In this document: positions 18,515 through 27,887 of the stretch, in pieces
Layout: each line of letters begins with the position of its first letter
Position numbering within the stretch: position 1 is the first letter of the stretch
DNA from: Terriglobia bacterium
Lineage (GTDB): Bacteria > Acidobacteriota > Terriglobia > Bryobacterales > Bryobacteraceae
Length of the DNA stretch: 64,000 nucleotides
Direction of reading: 5' to 3'
Assembly (NCBI GenBank): GCA_020073345.1
Contig: JAIQFI010000024.1
Location: 1 to 64,000 of the forward strand
Translations under genes and position numbers: made by a program
Notes under the pieces: generated by a model
Told to the model about the DNA's origin: nothing
What the model saw: the letters and a program-made list of their open reading frames with translations, nothing else
The model's database searches: none

Positions 18515-19534
18515 ATGTCCCTCCTGCCTTATTTGCATCGCGTTGCGGCGGGCTCCGACCTTTCCGCGGAGGAAGCCCATCAGGCCATGGGCGTGCTGCT
18601 GGAAGGCCGGGCGGGAGAGGCGGAGATCGCCGGGTTCTTAATCGCCTTAAAGATGAAGGGCGAGACCGCGGCTGAGCTGGCCGGATTTGCGCGCGCGATG
18701 CGCGACCGCATGATCGTAGTGGATGCCGGGCGTCTCAATGTGATCGACACCTGTGGAACCGGCGGCGACGGCTTGGGGACATTCAACATTTCAACCGCCG
18801 TGGCCATCGTGATGGCAGGAGCCGGCGCGCACGTCGCCAAGCACGGCAACCGGTCCATATCGAGCAGCAGCGGGAGTGCGGACGTACTGGAGGCGCTGGG
18901 TGTGCGCGTGACCGATGTGACTCCTGAGGAAACCGCGCGATCGATTCGCGAGATCGGAATCGGGTTTCTGTTCGCTCCGGCGATGCATCCGGCGATGAAG
19001 CACGCACAGGCGGTGCGACGGGCGCTCAAAACTCGAACGGTGTTCAATCTTCTGGGGCCGCTGGTGAATCCTGCTCGCGCGCAGGCTCAGCTCATCGGTG
19101 CGCCGTCGCCGGAAGCGGCCAAGCTGATGGCGGACGCCCTGGCGATGTTAGGAACCAGACGGGCTTTCGTGGTCCATGGGCGCGACGGCCTGGACGAGAT
19201 CACCACTACGGCGGCTACCGACGTTTACGAAGTCACGGCGGAAGGCGTGCAGAAGCACGTCTGGAAGCCGTCGGAATTTGGGGTTGAGACCGCCCAGCCA
19301 GATTCACTTAAAGGTGGAGATTCTTCCTGCAACGCGCAGATTATACAAGAGATTCTTCTTGGATCAGGTGGGCCTCGCCGGGATGTTGTCCTGGTAAACG
19401 CGGCTGCGGGTTTGCTCGTGGCGGGGTTGGCGGCCGATCTGCGATCCGGCATGGAATTAGCCGCCCGATCGATCGATTCCGGGGCCGCCATCGCGAAGCT
19501 GGAGCTGCTCAAAAAGAATTTTCCTGCGGCCTGA
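18515..19534 (+). CDS. trpD: Anthranilate phosphoribosyltransferase
   Basis: 339 residues from the ATG at 18515; an earlier in-frame ATG at 18479 would add 12 residues overlapping the presumed promoter region and does not match the family start. The PRPP-binding CGTGGDGLGTFNIST (from residue 80) and KHGNRSISSSSGSADVLEALG are diagnostic. It joins anthranilate to PRPP in tryptophan synthesis. No other trp gene is nearby, so the pathway is dispersed in this genome, and trpD is instead divergent from the succinyl-CoA synthetase operon. Confidence 0.95.
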   Translation: MSLLPYLHRVAAGSDLSAEEAHQAMGVLLEGRAGEAEIAGFLIALKMKGETAAELAGFARAMRDRMIVVDAGRLNVIDTCGTGGDGLGTFNISTAVAIVMAGAGAHVAKHGNRSISSSSGSADVLEALGVRVTDVTPEETARSIREIGIGFLFAPAMHPAMKHAQAVRRALKTRTVFNLLGPLVNPARAQAQLIGAPSPEAAKLMADALAMLGTRRAFVVHGRDGLDEITTTAATDVYEVTAEGVQKHVWKPSEFGVETAQPDSLKGGDSSCNAQIIQEILLGSGGPRRDVVLVNAAAGLLVAGLAADLRSGMELAARSIDSGAAIAKLELLKKNFPAA

Positions 19535-19578
19535 TCCAATTTCTTCTCGCACCGCGCGTATCTTAACGTCGGAGGAAC

Positions 19579-19662
19579 CTGTCGGAGGGACGGACGACTC
19601 AACGTAAGTCGCCCGACGGATGCCGGCCGGGTAGCCAAACTGCCCGGCCGGGTCTGATTTTT
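19579..19662 (+). other. Candidate structured leader RNA before the DUF3052 gene
   Basis: The 143 bases between trpD and the next start are rich in pairing. CTGTCGG (19579-19585) can pair with CCGACGG (19613-19619), enclosing a small hairpin CGACT/AGTCG (19595-19599 with 19607-19611). A strong 12-pair stem follows, 19623-19634 with 19640-19651, closed by the 5-base loop CCAAA and containing one G-T pair. Five T residues come at 19658-19662, fifteen bases before the start codon. It could be the trpD terminator, an attenuator or a cis-regulatory RNA. It matches no riboswitch consensus that I can recall. Confidence 0.4.
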
Positions 19663-19677
19663 GGCACGATATTCGTA

Positions 19678-20439
19678 ATGCCCCGGGTGCGGCTTTTTCA
19701 TTGGCGAGCCGAGGAGGCCAGGCCGCTGATTGCCGCCTTGCGCGCGGCCGGCTACACGGTCGATTATCCGGGCGATAAGGCCAACGGAAACTGGCGCTCG
19801 CTGCGCGAGACTCCGCCGTTGGCGGCGGTGATCGATCTGACGCGGCTTCCGTCGCACGGCCGCTACGTGGCCGCCGAGATTCGCGCGACCAAGTCCATTC
19901 GCCACATCCCGATCGTTTTTGTGGACGGCGATGCGGAGAAAGTCGAGCGGATTCGGAAGGAACTTCCCGACGCGGTTTATACATCGCGTTCGCGACTGGT
20001 ATCGGCGCTGAAGCGGGTGAAGCCGCTGGCTGACCCGGTGGTTCCTGCGCGCATGATGAATCGCACGGACCGCACCGCGGCGGAGAAACTCGGCATCAAA
20101 GCGGGCGCGCGCGTGGCGTTGATCGATGCGCCGCCGGATTACGTGCGCGTGCTGGGCAAGCTTCCGGAGGATGTCGCGATCGAGGAAGACCCGGAGGAGA
20201 CGCTGCCGTTAACGCTTTGGTTCGTCCGCGAAGCGGATGGGTATCTGGCCGGGCTGGGTCGGATGCGCAAACACGCCCTTACCAGCCGGATCTGGATTGT
20301 CTATCCCAAGGGTCGGAAGGCATCGGGACTTACGCAAAGTCTGATTCGGGAAGCGGCGCTGGCGGTGGGTTTGGTGGACTACAAGGTTTGTTCGGTGAAC
20401 GAAGTTTGGACGGGGTTACTGTTCACGCGCAAGAAGTGA
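19678..20439 (+). CDS. Receiver-like domain fused to a DUF3052-like domain
   Basis: 253 residues. The N-terminal 120 residues have the alternating strand/helix pattern of a response-regulator receiver (VRLFHWRAEEARPLIAALRAAG, then AVIDLTRLPSHGR, then IPIVFVDGD), but the phospho-acceptor aspartate region reads VIDLTRLPS, and the fold is only inferred. The C-terminal 120 residues (EKLGIKAGARVALIDAPPDY to VNEVWTGLLFTRKK) match the DUF3052 family, whose function is unknown. The combination is unusual. The ATG at 19678 follows the hairpin-rich leader directly, which is the main hint of regulation. Confidence 0.65.
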   Translation: MPRVRLFHWRAEEARPLIAALRAAGYTVDYPGDKANGNWRSLRETPPLAAVIDLTRLPSHGRYVAAEIRATKSIRHIPIVFVDGDAEKVERIRKELPDAVYTSRSRLVSALKRVKPLADPVVPARMMNRTDRTAAEKLGIKAGARVALIDAPPDYVRVLGKLPEDVAIEEDPEETLPLTLWFVREADGYLAGLGRMRKHALTSRIWIVYPKGRKASGLTQSLIREAALAVGLVDYKVCSVNEVWTGLLFTRKK

Positions 20440-20448
20440 ACGGCGGGG

Positions 20449-20664
20449 CTATTGCGTTCTCTTGAAGTAGCCGCCCATGAAACCGATCAAGCCGTCAAGC
20501 TTATCCGTGATCTCTGCCAGCCGCATATCGATATGTTCCATGCGCTGTTCATGCAATTGCATGCCCTCAGCCTGTAGTTTCTGCACCTCAGCTTGGCGTC
20601 GCTGGATTTCCGCCATCACCACGGCGGTGTCCTGAAGTCGTCGGATCTCTTGCTCGAAGTTCAC
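20449..20664 (-). CDS. Small coiled-coil protein, unrecognised
   Basis: 71 residues, nearly all predicted as one charged helix with heptad-like spacing (EIRRLQDTAVVMAEIQRRQAEV) and a hydrophobic C-terminal turn GLIGFMGGYF. The frame is open with a sensible ATG, and its size and composition fit a small oligomerising protein. It overlaps no other gene and stands between convergent neighbours. Function is unknown; a spurious frame is possible. Confidence 0.45.
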   Translation of the reverse strand: MNFEQEIRRLQDTAVVMAEIQRRQAEVQKLQAEGMQLHEQRMEHIDMRLAEITDKLDGLIGFMGGYFKRTQ

Positions 20665-20696
20665 TTGAATCTAGTGTAACTGACTCTACAAAACTC

Positions 20697-23177
20697 TCAC
20701 TCGCGCGACATCACGCCTTTCCATTTGCGCAGTACCAACTCTGCCAGGCTCAGCAACACGGCGAAACCCAGCAATCCTGGCCAGAGCTGCAGGGAAGACG
20801 CGATGGAGCGGCCTCCGCCGGAAAAGACTGCGGCTGGATCGGGCTGGAAACGGCCGCCGGTGAACGCGGCCACCTGCTTCAGCAGCGCTTCGTTCGATCC
20901 GTAATCGGCCAGCTCGGCTTCGGGACGATACAATCCGGCTTCCGGGAACGCGCGCGATTCGTCGGCGGTGCGCACGCGGAACAGTCCCTGCCGCTGGCCG
21001 ATCGGAAGCCGCCCGCGGAAGGTGCCTGCCGCGATCTTCTTCACGGGGATCGGCTGGTGGAATCCATCGGGGCCGAAGGCGTAGACGTCGGGAATCTTGT
21101 CCGGCTCGGGAACGCCGCGGCCCAGCCGATACTCCACCACCAGGTCGCCATTGGCGCTGTCATACTGCACGGACGCCTCGCCCCCCTGCGCGCGCGGGAG
21201 TAAGTCGCGGCACAGATTCGTCCAGAATTTGTCGTAGCCTTTCCAGGACACCCAGTCCGCCGCCCAACGGGTTTTGGCATCGGAAGTAAACACTGCGGAG
21301 CGTCCTAATCCGTACTGCCAGCGGGCAAGCAGGGGATCGTGGCGATCGAGCTGCAATATGGTCTCGGCGCTCGGCTTGGATATAAATCGCACATAGCCTT
21401 TGAGTGCCGGGGCGCTCTCCATGCCGACGTCGTTGAGAATTTCAGCGTGCTTTAGAATTTCCGGAGCCAGCGGGCGCTCTACCGTCGTCGATCCGGTATG
21501 CTCCAGAACATCGCGCAGGAGCAGTTGCTCCAAGCCTTGAGGCTCGGTCAGGAAGTACGATTTCCCGCCGGCGGCCAAGGCCACGCGCTCCAGATAACTG
21601 CGATTCACGTCCTGTCCTAATCCGACCGTGGAAATGGTGATCTTCTGCGCCTCGGCCTCTTTGGCCAGCGACAGGCTGTCGCCCTCCTCTGAAATACCGT
21701 CGGTCAAGAGAACAACGTGTTTGTAAGTGGCGTTCACGGGACGGATCCGCCGTACTGCTTCGGTCAGAGCCGGAGCGATCTGCGTGCCGCCGTCAGGCGT
21801 GATTCCAGAAATCAAGCGCTTGATCAGCGCCTTCTCCTCGGCACGCCGGATCGGCACGGCCCACTCGAAGGAATTGTCGAAGATCAGCACGCCAACTTGA
21901 TCGATCGGACGGAGGTTTTCGACCACTCCGATGGCCGCGACACGCGCTAGCTCCATCTTGCGTCCTTCCATCGACGAAGATTTATCGATGATCAGCACCA
22001 CGGCGGTGCCTTCGGGCGAACGCGGGGGAGCCAACTTAGCGGGTAAGGCTCGCTCCAGAGGATCTTCTACCTTCTTGTCCTCCTTATACATGTTCCGCTC
22101 GCCGCCGATCACCAGCAATCCGCCGCCCTGCTTGACGTACTGCTCCAGGGCCTGCTTGCCGCTGGCGGGAATCGCCTCCAGATCCCAGTTGTTGAAGATC
22201 ACCAACTGGTACTCGTTGAGGTGTACCTCTCCCAAATCGCCGGCGCGATTTACGTCAAATTGCGCGCTGGCAAGAGTGGCCGGGAAATGCGAATCCTGCG
22301 CGGCAGGGTCCTGCGATATGTACAGAACCTTGGGCTGACGCAAAACCACGGCCTGATCGAAGCGAACCTCGCCCAGTGCGCCGGCGCGAATCGCCACCGC
22401 TATGTCGAGTGCACCCGGAATATTCAGGCTGGCGTGCAGGCGCAGCGGATTTTCGCCGCGGTCCAAGTTCACCTGCGTTTGGCCCAGCGGCTTGCCTTCG
22501 GCCGAGAGCTCCACTTGGGCCGGGCCAGCCGAGGGGGACGAGACCACTACGTCGATGGGAAATTGTTCGCCGGTGAACGCAAGGGAGGGCAGACTCACGG
22601 ACTCCAGGCGCAAAGCCGGTTTCGCGCGACCGGCGAGTGCGAATGTATCGATGGGAATGCCCAATTGCTGAGCCTGCCACGCCGCCCGCGCGATGCTGCC
22701 CTTATTCTCCTTGCCGTCCGAGATGAGGGCGACGCGCGGAACCATGCCCGCGGGCAGCGACGCGATGGCCTCGCGAACGGCGGCTTCAAGATCGGTGGCG
22801 CGGCCGGCTTCGCCCGAAGTCGACGTGAGCCGGATGTTGTTTTGTTGCTCGCCGGCAGTCAGATCGCGCGTGGACCGCGCAAAGGGCACCACGCGCATCC
22901 AGTGACGGCCGCGTGCTCCTGACATTGTTTTGGCCAATTGCGAGGCTCGTTCGAGATCGGCGGATGAGGAGCTGGCGGAAGTGTCTACCAGTACGGCCAG
23001 AGCGACTTTGGTTTCCTGCAGAATCATGCGCGGCTCGGCCAGAGCCAGCAGGATCGCAATGAAACATGCGGCTTTGAGGACCAGGCCCAGTTTACGCGCC
23101 GTGCGGCGCCATTCGAACAGAATCCAGGCCAGCGGGAGCCAGGCGATCGCCAACAGCCAGGCCCGGTCGAAAGTCAT
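20697..23177 (-). CDS. Large membrane protein with two VWA domains
   Basis: 826 residues from the ATG that overlaps the preceding gene's stop as ATGA. Two N-terminal membrane segments lead to a first von Willebrand A domain (LVDTSAS at about 60-66) and, after a glutamine-amidotransferase-like stretch, a second with the metal site DKSSS at 398-402 and GGTQIAPAL later. A C-terminal membrane segment precedes a charged tail. It is the last gene of the MoxR/DUF58/BatA-type set, whose members are thought to assemble or test envelope or metal-bound complexes. The aerotolerance name of the family is historical; no substrate is implied here. Confidence 0.8.
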   Translation of the reverse strand: MTFDRAWLLAIAWLPLAWILFEWRRTARKLGLVLKAACFIAILLALAEPRMILQETKVALAVLVDTSASSSSADLERASQLAKTMSGARGRHWMRVVPFARSTRDLTAGEQQNNIRLTSTSGEAGRATDLEAAVREAIASLPAGMVPRVALISDGKENKGSIARAAWQAQQLGIPIDTFALAGRAKPALRLESVSLPSLAFTGEQFPIDVVVSSPSAGPAQVELSAEGKPLGQTQVNLDRGENPLRLHASLNIPGALDIAVAIRAGALGEVRFDQAVVLRQPKVLYISQDPAAQDSHFPATLASAQFDVNRAGDLGEVHLNEYQLVIFNNWDLEAIPASGKQALEQYVKQGGGLLVIGGERNMYKEDKKVEDPLERALPAKLAPPRSPEGTAVVLIIDKSSSMEGRKMELARVAAIGVVENLRPIDQVGVLIFDNSFEWAVPIRRAEEKALIKRLISGITPDGGTQIAPALTEAVRRIRPVNATYKHVVLLTDGISEEGDSLSLAKEAEAQKITISTVGLGQDVNRSYLERVALAAGGKSYFLTEPQGLEQLLLRDVLEHTGSTTVERPLAPEILKHAEILNDVGMESAPALKGYVRFISKPSAETILQLDRHDPLLARWQYGLGRSAVFTSDAKTRWAADWVSWKGYDKFWTNLCRDLLPRAQGGEASVQYDSANGDLVVEYRLGRGVPEPDKIPDVYAFGPDGFHQPIPVKKIAAGTFRGRLPIGQRQGLFRVRTADESRAFPEAGLYRPEAELADYGSNEALLKQVAAFTGGRFQPDPAAVFSGGGRSIASSLQLWPGLLGFAVLLSLAELVLRKWKGVMSRE

Positions 23178-25099
23178 GATGCTTTTCTCCACTGCGCCAT
23201 TTTCTTAAAGTGTGGGGCCATGGCCCCCGAGGCTCGTAAGCGGAACGCGCGGCTGCGTCCGTAGAGCAGCCAGTCCGCCAGCAGCCCGATTCCGCCCAGC
23301 AGGGCCAGCCATGGCCACAGATCCCGGGGCGCGGCTTCTGACAATATTGCTTTGGGGACACCCTTGTGAACGCCGGCAGGAACGCGCCACACCTCTTCGC
23401 CGACATCCGGGAGTGTAAGGGAATACACCGTCTCGCGATCGCCCACCTGTACGCGCACCGTGCCTGGTGCGCCGGAGAAGAACCGCAGATTCTCGCCGTC
23501 GATAGTGAAGGGCAGAGAACGATTCGCGTCATCCAACACGCGGATCTGTTCCGGCTTCGCGTCTTTGTCCACCGCCGCATTCACGGTGCCGACGGTTCCC
23601 GCCTGAAACTCCCATTGGCGGAAAGCTCCGGGTATCATCCAACGCAGAATGTTGGCCATCAACAACGGCGTCGCCAACTCGTATTTCATCGGGCCGCGGC
23701 CCGGATGGAACCCGATGACGACTCGTTTGGATTCGCCAGGTTTGGAGCCTTCGGTAGCGACAATGACCGGACCTTCGGTAGTTTCCGCGACCACAATGTC
23801 TCCCACTGCGGGCGAAAACACCTCGGCGGATTCCAATGTGACATCGCGGGTGCGGAGTCCCGCTCCCAGCGGCGTTTCCGGGTGCCACTTGTCCAAGCGG
23901 AGTCCCGTTCGCGTGGCGCTCACTCTTACCGGGGATGCCGACGCAGGCGGCTGGATCCAAATCGATGCAGCGTTCGACTTAAGAGGATAAGAAAATCGGT
24001 CGAGCACCACGACGTCGGCCTTCACCGCCGGGTCGAACTTCTCGGGCGATTCAAATAACGCGTTCACTTGCGGATTCGCGGCAAACAGCGGGCGCAGCAA
24101 CTGCGGCTCGTCGGAATAAACCACCACGCGGGCGGAAGCTTCCGGCGGCAGCTCCATCACGGCCCGATCATCCTGCGGGAAAGCGTCGCGGACGTTCAGC
24201 CGGGCCTCGAGAAAACCGCCGGTCTTGGCGGGGTAGGTAAAGGCAGCCTGCTCCTCGGAGCCGGGACGCAGGGTCAACCGGCGCGAACCCGCGGGCGACT
24301 TGGAGAACTGCAACCCGAGATCCACACTTTGCGGACGCGCGCCATAATTGCGAACCACCACGAAAATATCCCAGCTATCGGGCGCGGTTGGCGATCGACG
24401 CAGCCCTATCTTGCGGAGGCCGACGTTCTCCTGCGCCGAACTTGTTGTCACTACTCGGAGGTTACCGGGCACCGAGGACAGGGCGGCTTCTTCCTCGGAC
24501 ACGCGTCCGGCGCCCACGAAGACGATTTCTCCGGCTCGCTGGGATTGCAGCTTCTGCGCCCGATCCGCGAACTCCAGCGCCTGCGACAGGTTCAGCGCCG
24601 AAGCCCCGGGTTGCGATTGTTGAATGGCGCTCTCGAGAACGCCGCGGCTGGATTCAAACGCGGTGGCTGGAGTGGCCAGCGCATCGGCGCGCACCAGCAT
24701 CACGCGGTCGCGGCGGGGGATGCTGCGCAAGTAAGCTCGCGCATTGGCTTTGGCCTGATCCATCAAAATCCCTTGACCCACACGCGAGCCCATCCAGGCG
24801 GAAGTATCGAGCACGATCACGTGATCGCGTCCCGCCACGTCGAAAATCCCCAATTGCGGGCCGGCGATGGCGGTCAGCAGCAGCGCCAGACTGAGCAGCT
24901 GCAGGAGCAGGCTCCAGGGTTGCTGGATACGGCGGCGATGCTTCAGCTCGGTACGCACATCGGCGGCCGACCAGAAGCGCAGCGTCGCCACGAGCTGGCG
25001 GCGTTTGGAGCGATCAAGGAGGTACAGCGCCACCACTCCGGCTGAGATTGCGCCCACCAATCCGAGCAACTCGCCGAGGCCGAGGTTGAGAAAATTCAT
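23174..25099 (-). CDS. BatA-like membrane protein with degenerate VWA domain
   Basis: 641 residues. The N-terminal two membrane segments with PWSLLLQLLSLALLLTAIAG match the BatA (aerotolerance N-terminal) domain. A VWA domain follows with the metal-site motif DTSAW at 98-102 instead of DxSxS, so the third serine is a tryptophan and metal binding may be weak. The rest is beta-rich, with a last membrane segment near the C-terminus. It starts 29 bases after the DUF58 stop and its stop overlaps the next start, so it is coupled to both neighbours. Confidence 0.78.
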   Translation of the reverse strand: MNFLNLGLGELLGLVGAISAGVVALYLLDRSKRRQLVATLRFWSAADVRTELKHRRRIQQPWSLLLQLLSLALLLTAIAGPQLGIFDVAGRDHVIVLDTSAWMGSRVGQGILMDQAKANARAYLRSIPRRDRVMLVRADALATPATAFESSRGVLESAIQQSQPGASALNLSQALEFADRAQKLQSQRAGEIVFVGAGRVSEEEAALSSVPGNLRVVTTSSAQENVGLRKIGLRRSPTAPDSWDIFVVVRNYGARPQSVDLGLQFSKSPAGSRRLTLRPGSEEQAAFTYPAKTGGFLEARLNVRDAFPQDDRAVMELPPEASARVVVYSDEPQLLRPLFAANPQVNALFESPEKFDPAVKADVVVLDRFSYPLKSNAASIWIQPPASASPVRVSATRTGLRLDKWHPETPLGAGLRTRDVTLESAEVFSPAVGDIVVAETTEGPVIVATEGSKPGESKRVVIGFHPGRGPMKYELATPLLMANILRWMIPGAFRQWEFQAGTVGTVNAAVDKDAKPEQIRVLDDANRSLPFTIDGENLRFFSGAPGTVRVQVGDRETVYSLTLPDVGEEVWRVPAGVHKGVPKAILSEAAPRDLWPWLALLGGIGLLADWLLYGRSRAFRLRASGAMAPHFKKMAQWRKAS

Positions 25100-25127
25100 T
25101 TACGTACTTAACTTTGCTGCCGACAGA

Positions 25128-26009
25128 TCATGCTACCGCACCGCTCCTCACCAACGGGCCGAAGATGGCCTGCTCGATGGGCACCGAGGTCGGCACGCCC
25201 AGGTACCGTCCGCTATTACGCTCGGCCACTTTGCGTATCAGATCGGCGTGGGCGTCGAAGGCAGCGGTGTACTGGGCGCGGGCGTCGTTGTCGAAAGCCA
25301 GTTCCACTTTCTGCCCGGTCTCGGCGTCCTCCAGCTCCAGCTCGCCCTCCCAGGGCGGTTCGCGATCTTCGTCCGCCCAGACCTGCAGCAGAATCAGTTC
25401 ATGCCCGAAGTCGGCCAGATACTGGATTGGTTTTTCGCAGTCGCGGTCGTCCAGGAAGTCCGAGATCACCATGGTTAAGCCACGCTGCGGGTACTTTGAG
25501 CAGAACTGCCGCGAACACTCCAGGAAATTCGTCTGTCCAGTCGTCTCCAAACCGGAGAGAAACGTCATGGCCGGCGTGAACCGGTGCCGCCCGCCACTGG
25601 CTGTAAAGGCGTCATGCAGCTTCCCGCTGAAGGGTTGCAGGCAGATGGAATCCAGCCGGACTAAACCCACGTAGCACAATGCGGCCGCGAGCTTTTGCGC
25701 GTAATGGAACTTGTCGAGCTGGCCAGTCTCCATGGACTTGCTGATGTCGATCAGCAGCCGCACGGGAATGCGCGGCTCCAGCTGGAACATCTTGAGAAAC
25801 AGTTTTTCCAGGCGCAGGAACGCCCTCCAATTGACGGCCCGCAGATCGTCGCCGTGATGGAACTGACGATGATCCAGAAATTCCTGCCCCGAGCCGGCGA
25901 AGCGCGAGGTGTTATGTCCACCGACCAGCCCGGGCAGCGAGTTCTGCCACTGGATAGTCAGCCGTTCGAGACGTTCGAGAAAGCCGCGGTCAAGAAGTGG
26001 TTCAGGCAC
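25128..26009 (-). CDS. DUF58-family VWA-like protein
   Basis: 293 residues. The core RFAGSGQEFLDHRQFHHGDDLRAVNWRAFLR is close to the DUF58 signature with its D-x-R-x-I/V-x-W-x element, and a VWA metal site, DISKS, follows. DUF58 proteins almost always sit directly after a MoxR ATPase, as here: the GTG start lies eight bases inside the moxR end. The pair is thought to act as an AAA+ chaperone with a VWA adaptor. Cytoplasmic, no membrane segment seen. Confidence 0.85.
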   Translation of the reverse strand: MPEPLLDRGFLERLERLTIQWQNSLPGLVGGHNTSRFAGSGQEFLDHRQFHHGDDLRAVNWRAFLRLEKLFLKMFQLEPRIPVRLLIDISKSMETGQLDKFHYAQKLAAALCYVGLVRLDSICLQPFSGKLHDAFTASGGRHRFTPAMTFLSGLETTGQTNFLECSRQFCSKYPQRGLTMVISDFLDDRDCEKPIQYLADFGHELILLQVWADEDREPPWEGELELEDAETGQKVELAFDNDARAQYTAAFDAHADLIRKVAERNSGRYLGVPTSVPIEQAIFGPLVRSGAVA

Positions 26010-26997
26010 GAGACGAAACCGCTGTGGCCACGCTCGGAATGATCTTGCTCAGGATGGTTTCCGGAGTCTGCCCTTCCGCGTGGGCGTCGAAGTTCAAAAT
26101 GATGCGGTGGCGCAAAACCGCCGGCGCGATGGTGTCGATGTCCTCGATGGAAAGATGCAGGCGGCCCTTCATCAAGGCGAACACGCGTCCGCACTCCACC
26201 AGCGCCTGAGCCCCGCGCGGCGAGCTTCCGTAGCGAATGAACTTGTTGGACAACTCGTGCGCTTCCGCGGCGCCCGGCTGCGTGGCCATCACCAGGCTGA
26301 TGGCATGATCCTGCACGTGCGGGGCAACTAAAACCTGGTGGCACACATCGCGCAAGCCCAGGATTTCCTCGCGCGTGAGGACCGGTTGGATCGTGATCTC
26401 GTCTTTTTCGATGGTGCGCTCGACGATCGTGCCCAGGTCGGCGCGTGACGGATACCGCACCAGGATCTTCATCAGGAAGCGGTCGAGCTGCGCTTCGGGG
26501 AGCGGATAGGTCCCCTCCATCTCGATGGGGTTTTGGGTCGCCATCACCAGGAAGGGAGGCTCCAGCTCCAGGGTCTGCGTTCCACTGGTAACAGTGTGCT
26601 CCTGCATGGCTTCGAGCAGCGCGGACTGCGTTTTGGGCGTCGCGCGATTGATCTCGTCGGCCAGCACCAGATGGGCGAAGATCGGGCCGGGAGAAAAGCG
26701 CAGAGCTTTCGATCCGCTGTCACTGTCGATGATCATGCTGCCGACGATGTCGGCGGGCATCAGGTCGGGCGTGAACTGGATGCGCGAATACTTCAGGTGC
26801 ATCACCTTGGAAAGCGTCCGCAGGAGCGTGGTCTTGCCCAGGCCCGGAACGCCTTCCAGCAGCACGTGGCCGCCCGCCAGCAGGCAGATGAGCACGCCGT
26901 CGACGACGTCCTGCTGCCCTACTATGATCTTTCCAATTTCTGCGCGGACGCGCGTGAGCTGCGACGTGGCAAGCTGAAGAGCGGTATCTGGCTGCAT
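26002..26997 (-). CDS. MoxR-type AAA+ ATPase
   Basis: 331 residues. The Walker A motif GVPGLGKT is at residues 49-56, Walker B is in LVLADEINRATPKTQSALLEAM, and sensor/arginine segments follow (VMATQNPIEMEGTYPLPEAQLDRF). MoxR ATPases remodel protein complexes together with VWA-domain partners; the three VWA-type genes downstream fit that. It starts 33 bases after the motB stop in the same direction, so it may share a transcript with motA and motB. Confidence 0.93.
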   Translation of the reverse strand: MQPDTALQLATSQLTRVRAEIGKIIVGQQDVVDGVLICLLAGGHVLLEGVPGLGKTTLLRTLSKVMHLKYSRIQFTPDLMPADIVGSMIIDSDSGSKALRFSPGPIFAHLVLADEINRATPKTQSALLEAMQEHTVTSGTQTLELEPPFLVMATQNPIEMEGTYPLPEAQLDRFLMKILVRYPSRADLGTIVERTIEKDEITIQPVLTREEILGLRDVCHQVLVAPHVQDHAISLVMATQPGAAEAHELSNKFIRYGSSPRGAQALVECGRVFALMKGRLHLSIEDIDTIAPAVLRHRIILNFDAHAEGQTPETILSKIIPSVATAVSSRA

Positions 26998-27029
26998 CCA
27001 GACTATATTATCTCAGGCCGCCCGAGGGT

Positions 27030-27887
27030 CTAGTGCTTTGCCTCCGCAGGCTGGGCGTCGGGCTTGGCCCCGACGTCGCCGGATTTCGCCGGTGCGCCGC
27101 CGGTGGACGTAGGAGCACCCGCTACCGGCGCTTCGGCAAACTTCTCTTCCTGCAGGTCCAAGCCCTCATTCCGGACAATGATGGAAATTCGACGATTGGA
27201 CGGGTTGGCCGGGTCGGTCTTGACGAGCAGACGTTGGTCGGCAAACCCGCGAACCTGGCTGATCCGGTCTTCGCTCAATCCGTTCTGGACCAGAATCCTG
27301 CGCGCTGCGTTGGCCCGATCGGACGACAGCTCCCAGTTCGAATAGTCCGGGCGTCCGTACGGAGTCGAGTCGGTATGTCCTTCGATGGCCACTTTGTTGG
27401 GAAGTTTCACCAGCTCGGTTGCGAGAACCTTTACCAGCTCCGCACCCGCGTCGGTCGGCCTGGGATTCCCTTTTTCAAAGAAGAGGCCGCGCTCGGTTTC
27501 GAGCAGATCGATGCGGAGCCCTTCCGCCGTGATGGTCATTCGGACCTGGTTTTCCAAGTGCTGGAGTTCGGGAATTTGCTTCATTGCCTGTTCCAGCTTG
27601 TCTTTCAGGCTCTGCAAATCCTGGCGATTCACCGTGAGCGTTTCTCCGATGCCGGCGTTGGTGGTGCCAGTCTGGCGGCCCTGTCCGGTAGGATCCTGAA
27701 AATAGCCGCCCACCGCCTTTTGGACTTTTTCACTGGCGCTGAGCAACCACAGAACGATGAACAGCGCCATCATCGCCGTCACAAAATCGGCATAGGCGAC
27801 TTTCCATGCGCCACCGTGCTCGTCGTCGTGATCTCCGTGGCGCTTCTTGACGATAATGATGGGCCGCGCGGACGGTTTGGCGCTCAT
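27030..27887 (-). CDS. motB: Flagellar stator protein MotB (OmpA-like)
   Basis: 285 residues. The start is the ATG overlapping the motA stop (ATGA). The single membrane segment contains WKVAYADFVTAMMALFIVLW with the proton-carrying Asp34, the equivalent of E. coli Asp32. The C-terminal peptidoglycan-binding OmpA domain has GHTDSTPYGRPDYSNWELSS. MotA and MotB form the ion channel that drives flagellar rotation. No other flagellar gene is in the window, so it could also power another motor; canonical residues are nevertheless intact. Confidence 0.93.
   Translation of the reverse strand: MSAKPSARPIIIVKKRHGDHDDEHGGAWKVAYADFVTAMMALFIVLWLLSASEKVQKAVGGYFQDPTGQGRQTGTTNAGIGETLTVNRQDLQSLKDKLEQAMKQIPELQHLENQVRMTITAEGLRIDLLETERGLFFEKGNPRPTDAGAELVKVLATELVKLPNKVAIEGHTDSTPYGRPDYSNWELSSDRANAARRILVQNGLSEDRISQVRGFADQRLLVKTDPANPSNRRISIIVRNEGLDLQEEKFAEAPVAGAPTSTGGAPAKSGDVGAKPDAQPAEAKH

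Noticed and set aside
19620-19660. Cyclic-di-GMP (GEMM) or SAM riboswitch upstream of the DUF3052 gene
   Set aside because: The GCCGGGTAGCC element is reminiscent, but the GCAAACC/ACGCAAAGCC core is missing; reported only as an unidentified structured leader.
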